From contig JACVTC010000027.1 of NCBI GenBank assembly GCA_016946835.1, forward strand, positions 295,001 through 355,000: a stretch of DNA of 60,000 nucleotides, written 5' to 3'. The DNA comes from Neocallimastix lanati (nom. inval.). Taxonomy: Eukaryota; Neocallimastigomycota; Neocallimastigomycetes; Neocallimastigales; Neocallimastigaceae. Positions 29,561 through 43,376 of this stretch are shown piece by piece. The notes under the pieces were generated by a model. It saw only the letters and a program-made list of their open reading frames with translations, ran no database searches and was not told the origin of the DNA. How positions within the stretch are numbered: position 1 is the stretch's first letter; the number at the start of each line of letters is the position of its first letter. The translations under genes and the position numbers were made by a program.

Positions 29561-29790
29561 GTAGCTTTCGGAAAAGAATTAAAATATTTATGCTTTTCAT
29601 TTGTAGTTTTTGGAAAAGAATTAAAATATTTATGCTTTTCATTCGTAGCTTTTGGAAAAGAATTAAAATATTTATGCTTTTCATTTATAGCTTTTGGAAA
29701 AGAATTAAAATATTTATGCTTTTCATTTATAGCTTTTGGAAAAGAATTAAAATATTTATGCTTTTCACTTGTAGCTTTAGGGAAAAAATT
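29561..29790. repeat. 42-bp minisatellite, five full units and a partial sixth
   Basis: Units start at 29561, 29603, 29645, 29687, 29729 and 29771 with exactly 42 bp spacing. They differ by a few point changes (for example GTAGC, GTAGT or ATAGC at the start). Because 42 is a multiple of 3 and the unit lacks stops in several frames, both strands are open across the array. The minus frame 29826-29548 would give 92 residues built on KHKYFNSFPKA. There is no sign of splice junctions or a larger gene, so I treat it as a minisatellite, with a small coding gene as an outside possibility. Confidence 0.85.
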
Positions 29791-30200
<410 letters not shown>

Positions 30201-30389
30201 TAGTAGTAGTAGTAATAAATACTAATAAAAAAACTAAATTTAAGTTTTTTTTTATGTAGTTTCAAATCTTTAATAATTTTTTAAATAATAATAAGAATTG
30301 AATTATTATCACTATAAACGAATAATTAAAAATTGAATTTAAACCCTTTTAAATATAATAAAGCAATAAAATATTATTTTAAAATATTA

Positions 30390-30850
30390 TTGATAATAAT
30401 AAGACATGTTTATTAATGATTATTATTAATTAAAATATTATTTATTATTTATAATTATTATAAAGATAATAATAAAATTAATGATTCTTATTAATTAAAA
30501 TATTATTAAATATTATAAATAATAAATTTTATTAATGATTTTTATTAATTAAAATATTATTAAATATTATAATTATAGTGATAATAATACATGTTTATTA
30601 AATGATTTTTGTTAATTAAAATATTATTAAATATTATAATTATAGTGATAATAATAATAAAACATGTTTATTAATGATTCTTATTAATTAAAATATTATT
30701 TAATTAAAATATTATTTAATTAAAATATTATTTATTATTTATAATAATTATAATAAAATTAATGATTTTTATTATATTTTATTTCATTATTGATAATTAT
30801 AATAATAATAATAAAACATGTTTATTAATGATTTTTATTAATAATAGTTA
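30390..30850. repeat. Degenerate tandem repeat, about 60-100 bp units
   Basis: The phrase TTTATTAATGATT followed by C/T TTATTAATTAAAATATTATT recurs several times, with ACATG before many copies and variable TAATAATAA and TATAATTATAGTG inserts between them. The result is a row of imperfect copies. No coding potential is seen. Confidence 0.7.
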
Positions 30851-31139
30851 TATATATATGTATATATATAATTTGTTATAATATAAAATTTATTAATTTT
30901 ATATTATTAATTTTTTTCTTTAAAAAAAAAAAAAAAAAACATTGGTAAAATTAATATAAATATTACAGCTATTTAATTATATAATTAATATAGAAATAAT
31001 TATATTCAATATTATTATTATTATTATTATTTTTTCCTGATTATTATTACTATCATTATTATGATTATGATTATGATTATTATTAACATTCATTGTAGCA
31101 AATTAATTTTATTTTTTAATCTATTCTGTATTTTCTATT

Positions 31140-32016
31140 TTATGTTAATAAATCAATAATTCCTTTATAAATTTCTACAACCATCACATCATCTTTATGA
31201 ATTTCCTTTCCTTTCTTTGCTAAATTTAAAGGGTATTCCCATTCTTTATTTTCTTTATTGATATTAACACTCTTTGAATTAATAACTTTATCCATCCCAG
31301 AAGAAAGAAATAAAGGTGTATCTCTATTATTATTTGCTGTATTGGCATCTACTTTATGTTCAATTAAAACTTTAACAATATTTTCATAGTTCTCTCTTCA
31401 TAGGTTTAAGAGCTTCTTCGCATCAATCTTGATATTCTTATTCATATACGAAAAATATTGGTGAGTTATCACATTCATTTTCTTGACGTGTATTTGCCTT
31501 TGCATTATTCTCAATTTAAAGTTTTAAAATATATGCGATCCAACCTCGTAATAATAATAAAGCTTATAAAAGTGAATCCTCATTATCATTTAATAAATTA
31601 ACATTTGCACCATGTTCAATTAACAATTTAACCAATATTCTTATTTTTATTTTCACAAGTCTTTATTAAAGGGGAAGAACCATTTATATATATATATATT
31701 TAAGAAAGGATCCATGTATTTATACAAAATCGATATACACCACTACTACCATGGTTTTTAATTTTCATCGACTCCATTTTCAATTAAAAGTTTTAACTTT
31801 ATTTTTATGTCGAAGTTCGTATGTATATGGTAAAGGTGTATAGTCAGTTAGAGTTACTTAAATTTTTTTTTTAGTTCTTCTGAAATTATATTTATAATTT
31901 TTAAATTGGAGGCTATCTTTAATATCATTTTGGAAATAAAGAAACATTTCTATGAATTCATTATCAATAGTATAGGATTTTAATCAATTACCCTCAAAAT
32001 GATATAAAGATAGCAT
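31140..32016 (-). pseudogene. Decayed ankyrin-repeat gene
   Basis: Read on the minus strand, three ankyrin-like pieces appear in different frames with stops between them: KLLIENGVDEN (about 31795-31762), KLLIEHGANVNLLND (about 31635-31589) and VKVLIEHKVDANTANNN followed by RDTPLF (about 31387-31314). The last frame continues open to a TAA at 31142-31140. The upstream part, from a possible ATG at 32016, keeps coding-like stretches (EFIEMFLYFQNDIKD, DYTPLPYTYELRHKNKVK) but is interrupted by at least three stops or frameshifts. The LIEHGADVN-type motif is typical of ankyrin repeats. The number of breaks across about 880 bp makes a functional product unlikely. Confidence 0.8.
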
Positions 32017-32547
32017 TATGATTTTACTTTATTTCATTTCATTATATTTTCTATTATTTGGTGTAAATATATATCATAATAATTATAAAATATTGAATAA
32101 TTTAAATATATACTATTCTTTTTATCCAATAATAATTGAAATTTACCAATGATAAAACAAAGCTTATTTAATACTAAATTTTCATTTCCACATTTATTTA
32201 AAATATTCATTTATTTATTTATTTACTTTACATATTTATTTATTTATTAATTAATTAATTTATTTATTTATATATTTTATATTTCTATATTTCCATATTC
32301 TATATTTTATATATTTCTTCATTTTTGTTTTTGTTCTTTTGATTTATTAAATTCCATTAATCCACAACTCAAAATTAAAAATCTGTATGATTAATATATA
32401 TTATATGAATATATGAATATATTAATATAAATCCATTACAGTGTAATATATCAAATATCTTAGGTTTTAGTAAACCAATTTCATTGTCATACCGAAACCA
32501 TTTTAAACATTAAAACAATAATAAAAAAAAAAAAAACTTAAAAAATT

Positions 32548-32875
32548 ATAAATAATAATTAAATAAATAATAAATAATAAATAATAAATAATAAATAATA
32601 AATAATAAATAATAAATAAATAATAAATAATAAATAATAAATAAATAATAAATAATTAATAATAAATAATAAATAATAAATAATTAAATAATAAATAATA
32701 AATAATAAATAATAAATAATAAATAAATAATAAATAATAAATAATAAATAATAAATATATAATAATAAATAATAAATAATAAATAATAAATAATAAATAA
32801 TAAATAATAATTGAATAAATAATAAATAATAATTGAATAAATAAAAAATAATAAATAATAAATAATAATAATTTT
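32548..32875. repeat. Period-7 array, AAATAAT orientation
   Basis: Same heptamer as at 5811-6466, with AAATAAAT interruptions. The opposite orientation (ATTATTT) follows at about 33470-33717, giving a second facing pair about 600 bp apart. Confidence 0.85.
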
Positions 32876-33469
32876 ATTATTTATTATTTATTATTAATAA
32901 TTATTAATATTTTAAAATATAATTTTTAAACTTTTTTTATATCATTATTAAAATATTAAAAAAAAGAAAAAGAAAAAGTTGCTTAATGGTTATTTTATAT
33001 TAAATTAACTCTAAAATAAAATAAAATAAAATAGTATGTAATAAAATGGTATGTAATAAAGTGATATAATATAAAATAAAGTGATATAATATAAAATAAA
33101 ATAAAATAAAATAAAATAGTATGTAATAAGGTTGTTTTCCATAGTTATTATTATCAATATATCATCAATAAATTGTTACTGATCTCTTAATTAAATTAAA
33201 AAAGACACAATTTATTTTGTCAAATAGATTAAATTTAATTAATTTGGAAATTTTTAATTTGTTAGAAAAACTATTAATTAATAAATTTTAATGAAAATTA
33301 TTTGAAACTTTAATTGCTAAAAAAAAAAAAATCCTTTTGGAATATTATAAAAATAATAAATTATAAATAATAATAATAAAAAAAAATAATAATAATTATT
33401 AAAAATTTGATGATATAAAATATGCTTTATTATATATATATTTTTACTTTTAAACTATTATTTTTTATT

Positions 33470-33717
33470 ATCTTTTATTATTATTTATTATTTATTTATT
33501 TTTTATTATTATTTATTATTCAATTATATATTATTTATTATTATTTATTATTTTTTATTATTTATTATTCAACTATTTATTATTTATTATTATTTATTTA
33601 TATTTTTTATTATTTTTTATTATTATTTTTATTATTTGTTATTATTTAATTATTTATTATTCAATTATATATTATTCAATTATTTATTATTTATTATTTA
33701 TTATTTATTATTTTTAT
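33470..33717. repeat. Period-7 array, ATTATTT orientation
   Basis: A tract of ATTATTT-type heptamers and related TTATTATT units. It faces the array at 32548-32875. The stretch between them (about 33000-33130) holds TAAAA repeats with a repeated GTATGTAATAAAATG-like phrase. Confidence 0.75.
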
Positions 33718-36143
33718 TGAATATTTTTATTAAACTAATAATATTAATATTTATTATAATAAAATATATAAATTATGAATAATAAATACTTAAAACATAT
33801 AAATAGAAATAGTTTTAAATATTTTCATTCCAAAAAGTATTTTAAAACAACTTTAAAAAATTTTTAATATTAATCCTAATACCATGTAATATAAAATATA
33901 ATTTTATTTAAACAAATGAACGAATGAACGAATGAATAAATAATTTGATTCTCTCTAAATTTATATTAATTTTAAAATAGATTAAAAATTTTTTTAAAAC
34001 TTTATGAAAATGAAATGAAAATTATAATTAATTCCATCGAATAATAATAAAAATAAAAAAAGATAAAAGGAAAAAACAATATTAATATTAATAATAATAA
34101 TAATATTAATATTAATAATAATAATAATAAAAAATAAAAGAAAAAAGAAAAAGCAATTTTCCCATTGTAATTTGTTATTTTTACAATAAAGTAATTAAAA
34201 TATAATAAAATCTTATTTCATATTATTGAATGAACTTTTACAGTGTAACATCAGACCAAAGGAACAAAAATTTAATTCAAATAAATTAATGGTTTCAAAA
34301 ATTGGAAAGATAAAGCCTTTTCGTAAAATTATTATAAATAAAATAAAAATAAAATAAATAGTGAAATGGTATTAAAGAGCAAAGTATTAATAAAAATAAA
34401 ATAAAATAAAATAAATCGTAGAATATTAAATATGAAATAATATGAAATACAGATTGAATATAATAAAATAAAAGATTATAGATTATTTTTTTTTTAAAAG
34501 AAAAAAAAGTATACTAAAAACTGGAATTCAAAACAATTTTAAAAAAGTTTATATAAATTTAATTACCTATTAAATTTATCTTTCAAATAGAAAAAAAAAA
34601 GTTGTTGAATTATTATATAATATTATTTTCATATGAATACTTTCATTATATGCTGAATTATTATATAATATTATTTTCATATATGAATACTTTCATTATA
34701 TTTTTAACTTTGAATAAAAAAAAAATAACAGAATTATTAAAATATATTAAAAGTAATGAATCCATAATGGCAAATGGAATTTCTATATATAAAAAAGTTT
34801 TTTTTTTTTTTTTTAAGATAATATATGAAAAAGAAAAAAGTTAAAAAAATATTAAAATTTATTTCTTTTTTTTTTTCTATATTTTGTGATTTAAAACTTT
34901 GATTTTTATATATAATAAAAACCGATTAAAAAAAGAAAAAATTAATTGTCTGTTAAATCTACATTATATATTTATTTTATCTTTTTTTTTTCTTTCATGC
35001 TTCGTTCGCTCATTTGTTATATGTCTAATTTATATATAATTTTTTTTTTCTATTATTATTAACACTAAAAATAAAATAAAAAATATATATATATATATCT
35101 ATATATACATAAATTTTAAAATTTTTAGTTTTATTACTATTATTAACCTATCATATTAATTAAAAGAATATAAAAAGTGAAAATAAATAAATAAATATAA
35201 ATAAAATTTTGATTAAATTATTAATTAATAAAAAATATTTCATAATATATTAATAATTAATTTATAAACATGAAATTTTATATTAATTTAACTTATTAGT
35301 ATATTAATATATATCAGAACTTTATTCATATTATTTTTTTAAATTTAATATATTAATATATATCAGAACCTTATTTATATTATTTTTTTTAAATTTTATA
35401 TTTATTTATTTATTTATTTATTATCAATTAAAAATATTAAAAAAAATGAATAAAAATAAAATAGAAATAATAAATAATAAATAATAAATAATAAATAATA
35501 AATAATAAATAATAAATAATAAATAATAAATAATAAATAATAAATAATAAATAATAAATAATAAATAATAAATAATAAATAATAAATAATAAATAACAAT
35601 AATAATAAATAATAATAAATAACAATAATAATAAAAAATAATAATTTTAATTATTATAGTTTCACCTACATAATATTTTAATATTCAAAAGAAAATAATT
35701 AAAAAAAAAAAAAAAAAGAAAAATTTTGTATTTATATATATATTAGTAATTATATAAATTTTATATATATATATAAATATATAATTTTTTTTTTTTTTTT
35801 TTTCTATAACACTTTTTTTTTTTTTCCTCTTAAATTTTTTTTTTTTTATTTTTTTTTACAATTATTTTGTGCGTGTGTATATAGAGCGATTTGTTATTTA
35901 ATTTTTTCTTTTTTTAAAGTTAGAGAAATTAATTCATTGTAAATATTTATTATCAATAATAAAATATTTATTAAATTTATACAATAAATCATAAAAAAAA
36001 AAAAAATAAAAAAAAAAAATAAACATTATACCAATTATAAATATTTTTTTTTTTGAACCTTAATTTATATTAATAATATTTAATATTATTATATTAACAT
36101 TCAAATTCAAAAAAATAAATTCAAAATAAATAGTAGCAATTAT

Positions 36144-36185
<42 letters not shown>

Positions 36186-36499
36186 GAAAGAAAAACCTAC
36201 TTAAAATAAATCAATATATTAATAATATATAAATATTGTATTATTTAATTGAATTAATGAAAAAGTAATTTCAATATATCCATTTAATTATAGTATCCTT
36301 TATTGAATTTCAAAATAAATATTAAATTCATTAATAAAATAAATATATCAAAGAGATATATAATAATACAATATAATAAAAGAAAAACAAGATAAATTAT
36401 CTAGAAAAGAAAAATAAAATAAAATTAAAAAATTTAAAAAATTAAATTAAAAAATTTAAAAAATTAAATTAAAAATATATATATATATATATACCGAAA
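33718..36499. other. AT-rich spacer with small repeats
   Basis: Contains a direct duplication of about 50 bp (34602-34649 repeated at 34650-34700), (TAATAT)n-like tracts at 34080-34130, a period-7 array at about 35466-35600, a second duplication around 35285-35400 (TATTAATATATATCAGAAC twice), and a poly-A run of about 34 bases at 36150-36183. No convincing gene is seen. The plus frame at 34602-34844 runs through the duplication and a poly-T tract and is not supported. Confidence 0.65.
35466..35600. repeat. Period-7 array, AAATAAT orientation
   Basis: A nearly perfect heptamer array of about 135 bp. It reads as a period-7 Leu/Ile/Tyr peptide on the minus strand, which is an artefact. Confidence 0.9.
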
Positions 36500-39059
36500 A
36501 TGAAGGTGATATATAAAATAATGAATTATTTGATAGTAATATGTCAAATAATAAATGTCCCAGTACATGAACCTTTTTTTTATTGGATGATATTATGTTT
36601 AATATTTGCAAAAGGAAATTTTCGTACTATACCAGGAATTATAGTGGTACTGCATTGGGCATTATATTCAATAGCTACTATGATAGACCAAATTCGTTAC
36701 TTTTATATTGCTGCAAACAAAACAATAGATAGAGAAAATCAATGGAAAAAATATGATACACTTATTATTTTACTTAATTATTTATCTGAAATTGCTGGTG
36801 ACTGGTAAATTTTAATTATATATATATATTTTTTATTTCTATCTTTTTATTTTATTACATATATTGTTTAATTCATTATAATTCTTTTTATAAATATTTA
36901 TAAATTTTGAAATAGAAATTTTTATTCTTGTATAATTATTATTTTAATATTTACATCATATAATAAAATATTAATATTAATACTATTTTATTTATTTTAT
37001 TTTAATTTTTTTTTTATTTTTTTTTATTTTATTTTTTTTATTTTAATTTTTTTTTTTTATTTTTATTTTATTTTTTTTATTTTAATTTTTTTTTTTATTT
37101 ATTTATTTTTTTTTTTTTTTTTACTTCTTTCAATTTAAGGTATCCCGTTTACGTTATATATAAATATGTTCCAAGAAATTTTTTAAAAAAATTATCATCT
37201 AGTTTTTGCTTATTTTATAATATAACAAAATTACTTCCAGTGGTTCATTTTTACTATAATTATGATAATTGTAACACTTTTATTACCTATAAAGTAGTTC
37301 AAAAATGTTTACATACAGATTTTTGGGTTACATGGTCAAATTTACAATGTATCATTAGTATAGGTACATTTATATATTACTTACTACTTTTGGTAATATT
37401 AAATAAAGCAACGTATCCTGTTTCTAGAAATAGTATGTACAAAAAAAATATTTAAATAAAATATATATTATTTAAATATATATATATATATTTTGAATTT
37501 TATTAAAAAAAAAAAAAAATTACTAAATATATATTTTATTAATTATATATATTTTTAAAATATAAAGTACTTAATTATCAATCAATTATTAAAAAATTTA
37601 GAAATTATTCACCATATAGGTAAATATATCTATAATTATTGATAATTAATGAAAAATTTTTTTAATAATAAAACTAAATATATATATATATATATATATT
37701 TTTTTTAATATACATATATAAATTATTTAAATAAATTTAATAATAAATAAATAATTAGAATAAAAATATTATGTTTGATTGCAATATTATCATCAGTTTC
37801 AGTTATTCCTTTACCTTTTCATGCAAGAAATAGAATTACTTTCAATTTCGAACTGTTAAGAACTCTACTAAAAAATATTTCCTATTATATTATTTATTTT
37901 GATAGAATTTTATTAGAAAATTTTGGTGATCCTAGAGATTCTATGAGTAATTCTCAAAAAAATCAAAATATCTATAGGAATTTAAAGGAAAATAGAATTT
38001 TCAAAGAAGATCCATTAAGTGTAACCAAGCCATCCAACTTATTTATTTCAAGTAATATGGAAAGTAATAGTAATACCTACAGTAGTTATTTGAAATCAAA
38101 GAGTCCTGAATATTTCATGTATTCACGTGGGGAAAGTTCAAATACTAATCTGGAAGATGATCCAACCATATCTAATAATATTAGAAGTACCTTAAAAATT
38201 AATGTCAATAGATTGGGTAGTGTTGAAAGTAATAGTAATAATATTGAGTTATTCAAAGGATCCCCTAATTATTATTATTCACCTTATGATACACCGTTAG
38301 GTTCTCCTAAAAAAGGATTATCTATTTTTGATTATCCTATTTTAAGCCCAAAAGGTTTAAATTCTCCTGGATCAAAAAGTCCATTTAGCGCCAATATCTA
38401 TTCGGATAAAGCAAGATTAAATAGTGATTTTGATGATTTTGATGATGATGTCGCCTTGCCATTAAAAAATGATATCATAAGAATTGGTAGTGGTAATAGT
38501 AATGGTAATGGTAGAAGTAATGACAAAAATAAAAAAAATATAGAAAATATTAGTAGTACGGGAAGTACAATTCCTAGTACTTTAACTCTACCACCATTCC
38601 GAACAGAGAGAGAGAATAATAATAATAATAGCAATACGATATTCACAGAATATTCACAAGATGATGCTACAAGTTTTAGTCAATATAGTAAGAATTCTTT
38701 AACCCATCGTCGAGGACAGCCTTCTAAAGGTTCATTTTTTTTTAATTCCGGAAAAGAAAATGATAGTTTTGGTGTAAATAATAATAGAAGTTCTTTAACG
38801 CATCAACGAACATTATCGAAAGGATCCTCATTTTTTAGTACCCCCAAAATGCAACAGGTTTCTACACGATCCGTTTCCAGTATAATTGAACCTCTTAAAT
38901 TAAGTTTATCAAATTCTCAACACTATCAAACTGCAACAATTACTAAGGATAATAGTATAAACAGTAACAATAGTCATTATAATAAAATCAATAATAATAA
39001 TACCGTCAACATTAGCAATAACAATAACAATATTAATATTAATAATTATACGGATACGA

Positions 39060-39090
<31 letters not shown>

Positions 39091-39194
39091 TAGTAATAAT
39101 TATTTAAATATCTTTAATTTGAATCAAAATAATGATTTAAATGATATATCATTAATGACAGAATCTTCGATAACCTCCTTTATTCATTCCAATT

Positions 39195-39235
<41 letters not shown>

Positions 39236-39454
39236 CCATCAGAAAAAATTTATATCAATAAAAGTAGGGATAAATCATTTGATCGTTCCTTTGAACGTTC
39301 TTTTGACGGATCCTACGATCAATCCATGGATATTTCATTAAATAATGATTCAATTGATGATAGCAGTAGTAGAAGTATAAATAACCTAAGTAATGTCAAT
39401 CGTATGTTACAGAAAATGTCAACACTTAAAGTCAATGATAATGGATTAATCAAT

Positions 39455-39460
<6 letters not shown>
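36500..39460 (+). CDS. Seven-transmembrane protein with Asn/Ser-rich tail (paralogue 1)
   Basis: Four exons, 36500-36804, 37140-37432, 37568-37619 and 37759-39460, with GT..AG introns that keep the frame, encode 783 residues. Seven hydrophobic segments fall near residues 25-37, 44-70, 87-108, 120-140, 163-190, 218-238 and 248-269. They are followed by a cytoplasmic tail of about 510 residues rich in Ser and Asn, with repeated SLTHRRGQPSKGSFFF and SLTHQRTLSKGSSFF boxes, Asn runs, and a DKSFDRSFERSFDGSYDQS series. Segment order and loops match the gene at 56200: an FW..W start of segment 5, and LR.LL.N...IIY.D.IL...F.DP in segment 7. Basic loops (KK, RNFLKK, KKFR) fall on the side predicted to be cytoplasmic, as in G-protein-coupled receptors. 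I recognise no named GPCR family, so receptor function is inferred from topology. Confidence 0.8.
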
Positions 39461-39495
<35 letters not shown>

Positions 39496-40282
39496 AAAAA
39501 ATTAAGAAATTAGAATTAAAATTTAATATTAATATTAAAAAAATTAAAGAAAAAAAAAAATAAAATAAAAAAAAAAATAAAAAAAATAAAAATAATAAAA
39601 TAATAATAATAATAATAATAATAATTTGATGATAATAAAAAAAAAATTTTTTTTTTACTCACTTTTTATTTACTATATATATTAAAATATTTTTGGTCTA
39701 TTAATAATATTTCAATATATGTATTATATATATATTTAACAATTTATATTTTTCTTTTTTTTTTTTTTTTTGTTTGTTTGTTTTTTATTTTTTTATTTTT
39801 ATTTTTATTTTTATTTTTATTTTTTTATTTTTTAGAAATATTAATTAATAATATATTTATACAGATTTATACAGTATTATATATAATATTGTATTTAAAT
39901 ATAATTAATCATAAACATAAAAATACTCCTAGAATTTTGTAAAAAAATAATTTTTTTTTTCAAAGTATTATTATTATTATTATTATTTTTTTTTTTGTAA
40001 TTAAAGATTTTTATTAAAAATAAAAAAAAAAAAATAATAATAATAATAAATAAATAAATTAATTAATAAATTAATCAATCAATAAATAAAATAAAAATTA
40101 AAAATTTAAAAAAATAAAAATAAAAAATGGCTAAACTTATAGTCAATAAGAGTAAGCACATTATGCTATATTATAAATAAAATTTATATAATTACATGTA
40201 ATACATGTAATAATAATAATTATTATTTAAAAAAAAAAAAAAAAAAAAAAGTTATGTCAATAGTTAATTTTGACAGTGTACC

Positions 40283-40320
<38 letters not shown>

Positions 40321-42109
40321 GAGTTGTTGCTAAAGGTTGTCAATAGACAGAACGAAAAAGATTTTTTTTTTTTTTTGTCACGTCACCTACACTCCTACAG
40401 CTCCATCAGAAAAGTCTTAGAATATCTATAGCTATTGCTTCTAATAATAATTAACAGTTTATAATAAAAAAATAAAATAAAAATATAATAAAGAGTTTTA
40501 TATAAGTTAATAATTCAATAATTAAAATTTAATAATTTAATAATTAATAGTTAATAGTCTATTATCACTATTTAATAATTCAATAATTAAAATTTAATAA
40601 TTTAATAATTAATAGTTAACAATTTAATAATAAATATTTAATAATAAATAAATTAATTCCATACTATATTACGAAATACAGTAGTACTAATGAAATTCTA
40701 TAAAAAAAAAGATTTAATAATGAAATAATGTATGACAAAAACCTAAATCATTTTCTCCACTACCATTTAACAATACGGAATTACTTTCAATCTTAAAAAT
40801 GAAATTTATTTTAATAATAATAAATAATAAATAATAAATAATAATAATAATAATAATAATAATGATAATAATAATAATAATAAATAATAATAATTAGTAA
40901 TAATAATAATTAATAATAATAATGATAATAATAATGAATAAAAATAATATTAATAATTAATAATAATAAAAATAATAATTAATAATAATGAATAAAAATA
41001 ATAACAATAATAATAATTAATAATTAATAATAATAATAATAACATAGATATATCCATATATATATATATATAAAAGAAATAAATAATTAAATATATTAAC
41101 ATTTTATATATTTATATTTATATTTATTGTATACATTCAATTATTTATAAAATATAAATGGATTAATAATGTGAATTTCTTTCCACACTAAAAAAAAGAC
41201 CATATAGAAAATTAAATTATTTATTAATATTAAGAATAAAAATAAATAATAAAAATAAATAATAAAAATAAATAATAAAAATAAATAATAAAAATAAATA
41301 ACATTAATAATGATTAATATCAATGATTTTCATAATTTATTTAAAATTAAATGATGATAACTTTATATATAAATATTAAAAATTCATAATCAATATCTCA
41401 AAATTTTATTGCATATGAAATGTGGCTTAAACTAATAAAATTAAAGTATTTTTAACATAAATTTTATATGGATATTAATCTATGTAAATAAAAATGATTC
41501 AACATAATTTTTATGTTTTTGTTATAAAACATAAATGAATCCATTATTTATTGCTAATTATTATTTATAGTAATAATAATAATTTCTTTATAACAGATAT
41601 TCTTTTTTCTTTTTTCTTTTTTTTTTTTTTTTTTATATATATATACATATATATATATTTTTAATATATATATATCAGGAATTAAACCGCTTATTGGAGT
41701 CATTTTCAATTAATATAAAAAATAAAATTTTATAAATATATATATATATTTTTTTTATTTTTTTTCGGAGCCACAATTATTTCAAACTTTAAAACTTTAT
41801 TTATTTAATTCACTCATTAATTCCATGAATTTTTTTTTTCTTTAAGTTAAAAAATAAAAAATAAAAAAAAAAAAAAGAAACAGAATTAATAATAAAATAA
41901 AAATAAAAATAAAAATAAATAAATAAATATTTTATTATTAAATAAAATATTATTAAAAAAAAAAAAAAAAAAAGTTCATAGGTAAATAAACCTCATACCT
42001 CTAAGATGACTAAAGATGACTAGGTTTATAAGATGATAAAATTTCTTTGTTGAAAAAGGAATTCTTTTTTTTTTTTTTTTTTTTTTTCAGATTAGGGTTT
42101 GAATAGGAC

Positions 42110-42141
<32 letters not shown>

Positions 42142-42437
42142 AAAGAAATTAGGATCTTCTCCTTCCTTCAGTAGCATTGCCTTAACTTTTGGCCTTGCTC
42201 GCTCACCTGTCTTTCTTTCATTTGCATAGCATAAGCTTATTGAAAATCATTTTCAGTGAATATATAAAAAAAAAAATTAAAATAAAAATAAAAATAAAAC
42301 TATAATAAAAAAAAAATATTTAAATTAAAAAAAAAAAAAAAAGATTCCCTAAAATCTATATTAACAAATTGTTGTTTTTACTCTACATATAAACTTTTAA
42401 TAAGGGGAATTGAATTAAATTTCATTTTCAAACATTA

Positions 42438-42477
<40 letters not shown>

Positions 42478-43376
42478 TAATAATAATAAAATAATAAAAA
42501 TAATAATAATAATAATAAATATTAATGAATATAAAATATTCCAATATATTACCATAAAACTATTTAAATAAATATATATATATATATATATATATTTTAT
42601 TTTTATACAAATAAAGATAAATAATTGAAATTAAAATAAAATAAATCTTAAATCATACAAAATGAATTAATCCTAATAAACTAAAATAAAAGTATAGTAT
42701 AAAATTCATAAAAGACACAAAATAAATAATTTTTTAATTCATATATACAATTTCATAATTATTATTATTTTTTTTTTTTTTTTTTACTAAATTTCAATTT
42801 ATTTTTATTTTTTATTTATTTATTTTTTTATTTGTTTTTAAGTTCTACTTATTTTTATTTTTTGTAGTTTTTGCTATTTTAGTAAGTTCTACTTATTTCT
42901 ATTTTATTTTTTTATTTTTTTTAATAAAAAAAAACTTTTATATCTATTTATTTTTTTTTTTTTTTTTTTTTTTTTTGAAATTTTTGTTCTGTTTTGTTAT
43001 ATATATTTTAATATATATTCTAAAATTTTATCTATTTTTTTTATTTTTTTTTTATTTTTATCTATTTTATATATATTAATTTCTAGCTATTTTTTTTTTT
43101 TTTTTTGTAATACCCAGTATTTTTTAATGTATTGTTTTATAGTTACTACTTTATATATAACTATAATGTTTATAATTTTTTTTTAAAAAAAAAAAATTAT
43201 ATATATATTTTATATTTTATTTTATAAATTATAATGATAATTATAATCTATTCTATTTTTTTTATATATAATAGTTTATATGTATAAATATTTTACAATT
43301 TATATATTTATTTATATTTTATAAAACTTGTTTTTTTTTTAATTATTATTATTTTCCTTTAATTTATTTATATTAT
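39461..43376. other. AT-rich spacer with dispersed repeat and pyrimidine-rich islands
   Basis: Long poly-A runs (39460-39493, 40290-40313, 42110-42137) and (AAT)n tracts (40830-40990, 42440-42515) are present. Two small islands of more mixed sequence lie at 40314-40440 and 42138-42260. The first includes GTCACGTCACC, and the second a CTTGCTCGCTCACCTG stretch. Neither has a long reading frame and I cannot name them. A dispersed repeat lies at 41100-41600. No gene is seen. Confidence 0.65.
41100..41600. repeat. Dispersed repeat, intact copy
   Basis: The first part (about 41105-41360) matches 47315-47540 and the second part (about 41395-41595) matches 50040-50235, in the same order and orientation. 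Shared landmarks include TTGTATACATTCAATT, AAATGGATTAATAA and CATATAGAAAATTAAATT in the first part, and ATTAATCTATGTA and ATTCAACATAATTTTTATG in the second. Identity is well below complete, so the duplication is old. No coding capacity is seen. Confidence 0.75.

Noticed and set aside
29561-29790. CRISPR-like array
   Set aside because: The 42-bp units are contiguous with no unique spacers, and the host is a eukaryote.
38125-38134. CACGTG E-box as a Cbf1 target
   Set aside because: It lies inside the coding exon of the seven-transmembrane gene (TATTCACGTGGGGA), so it is better explained by codons.
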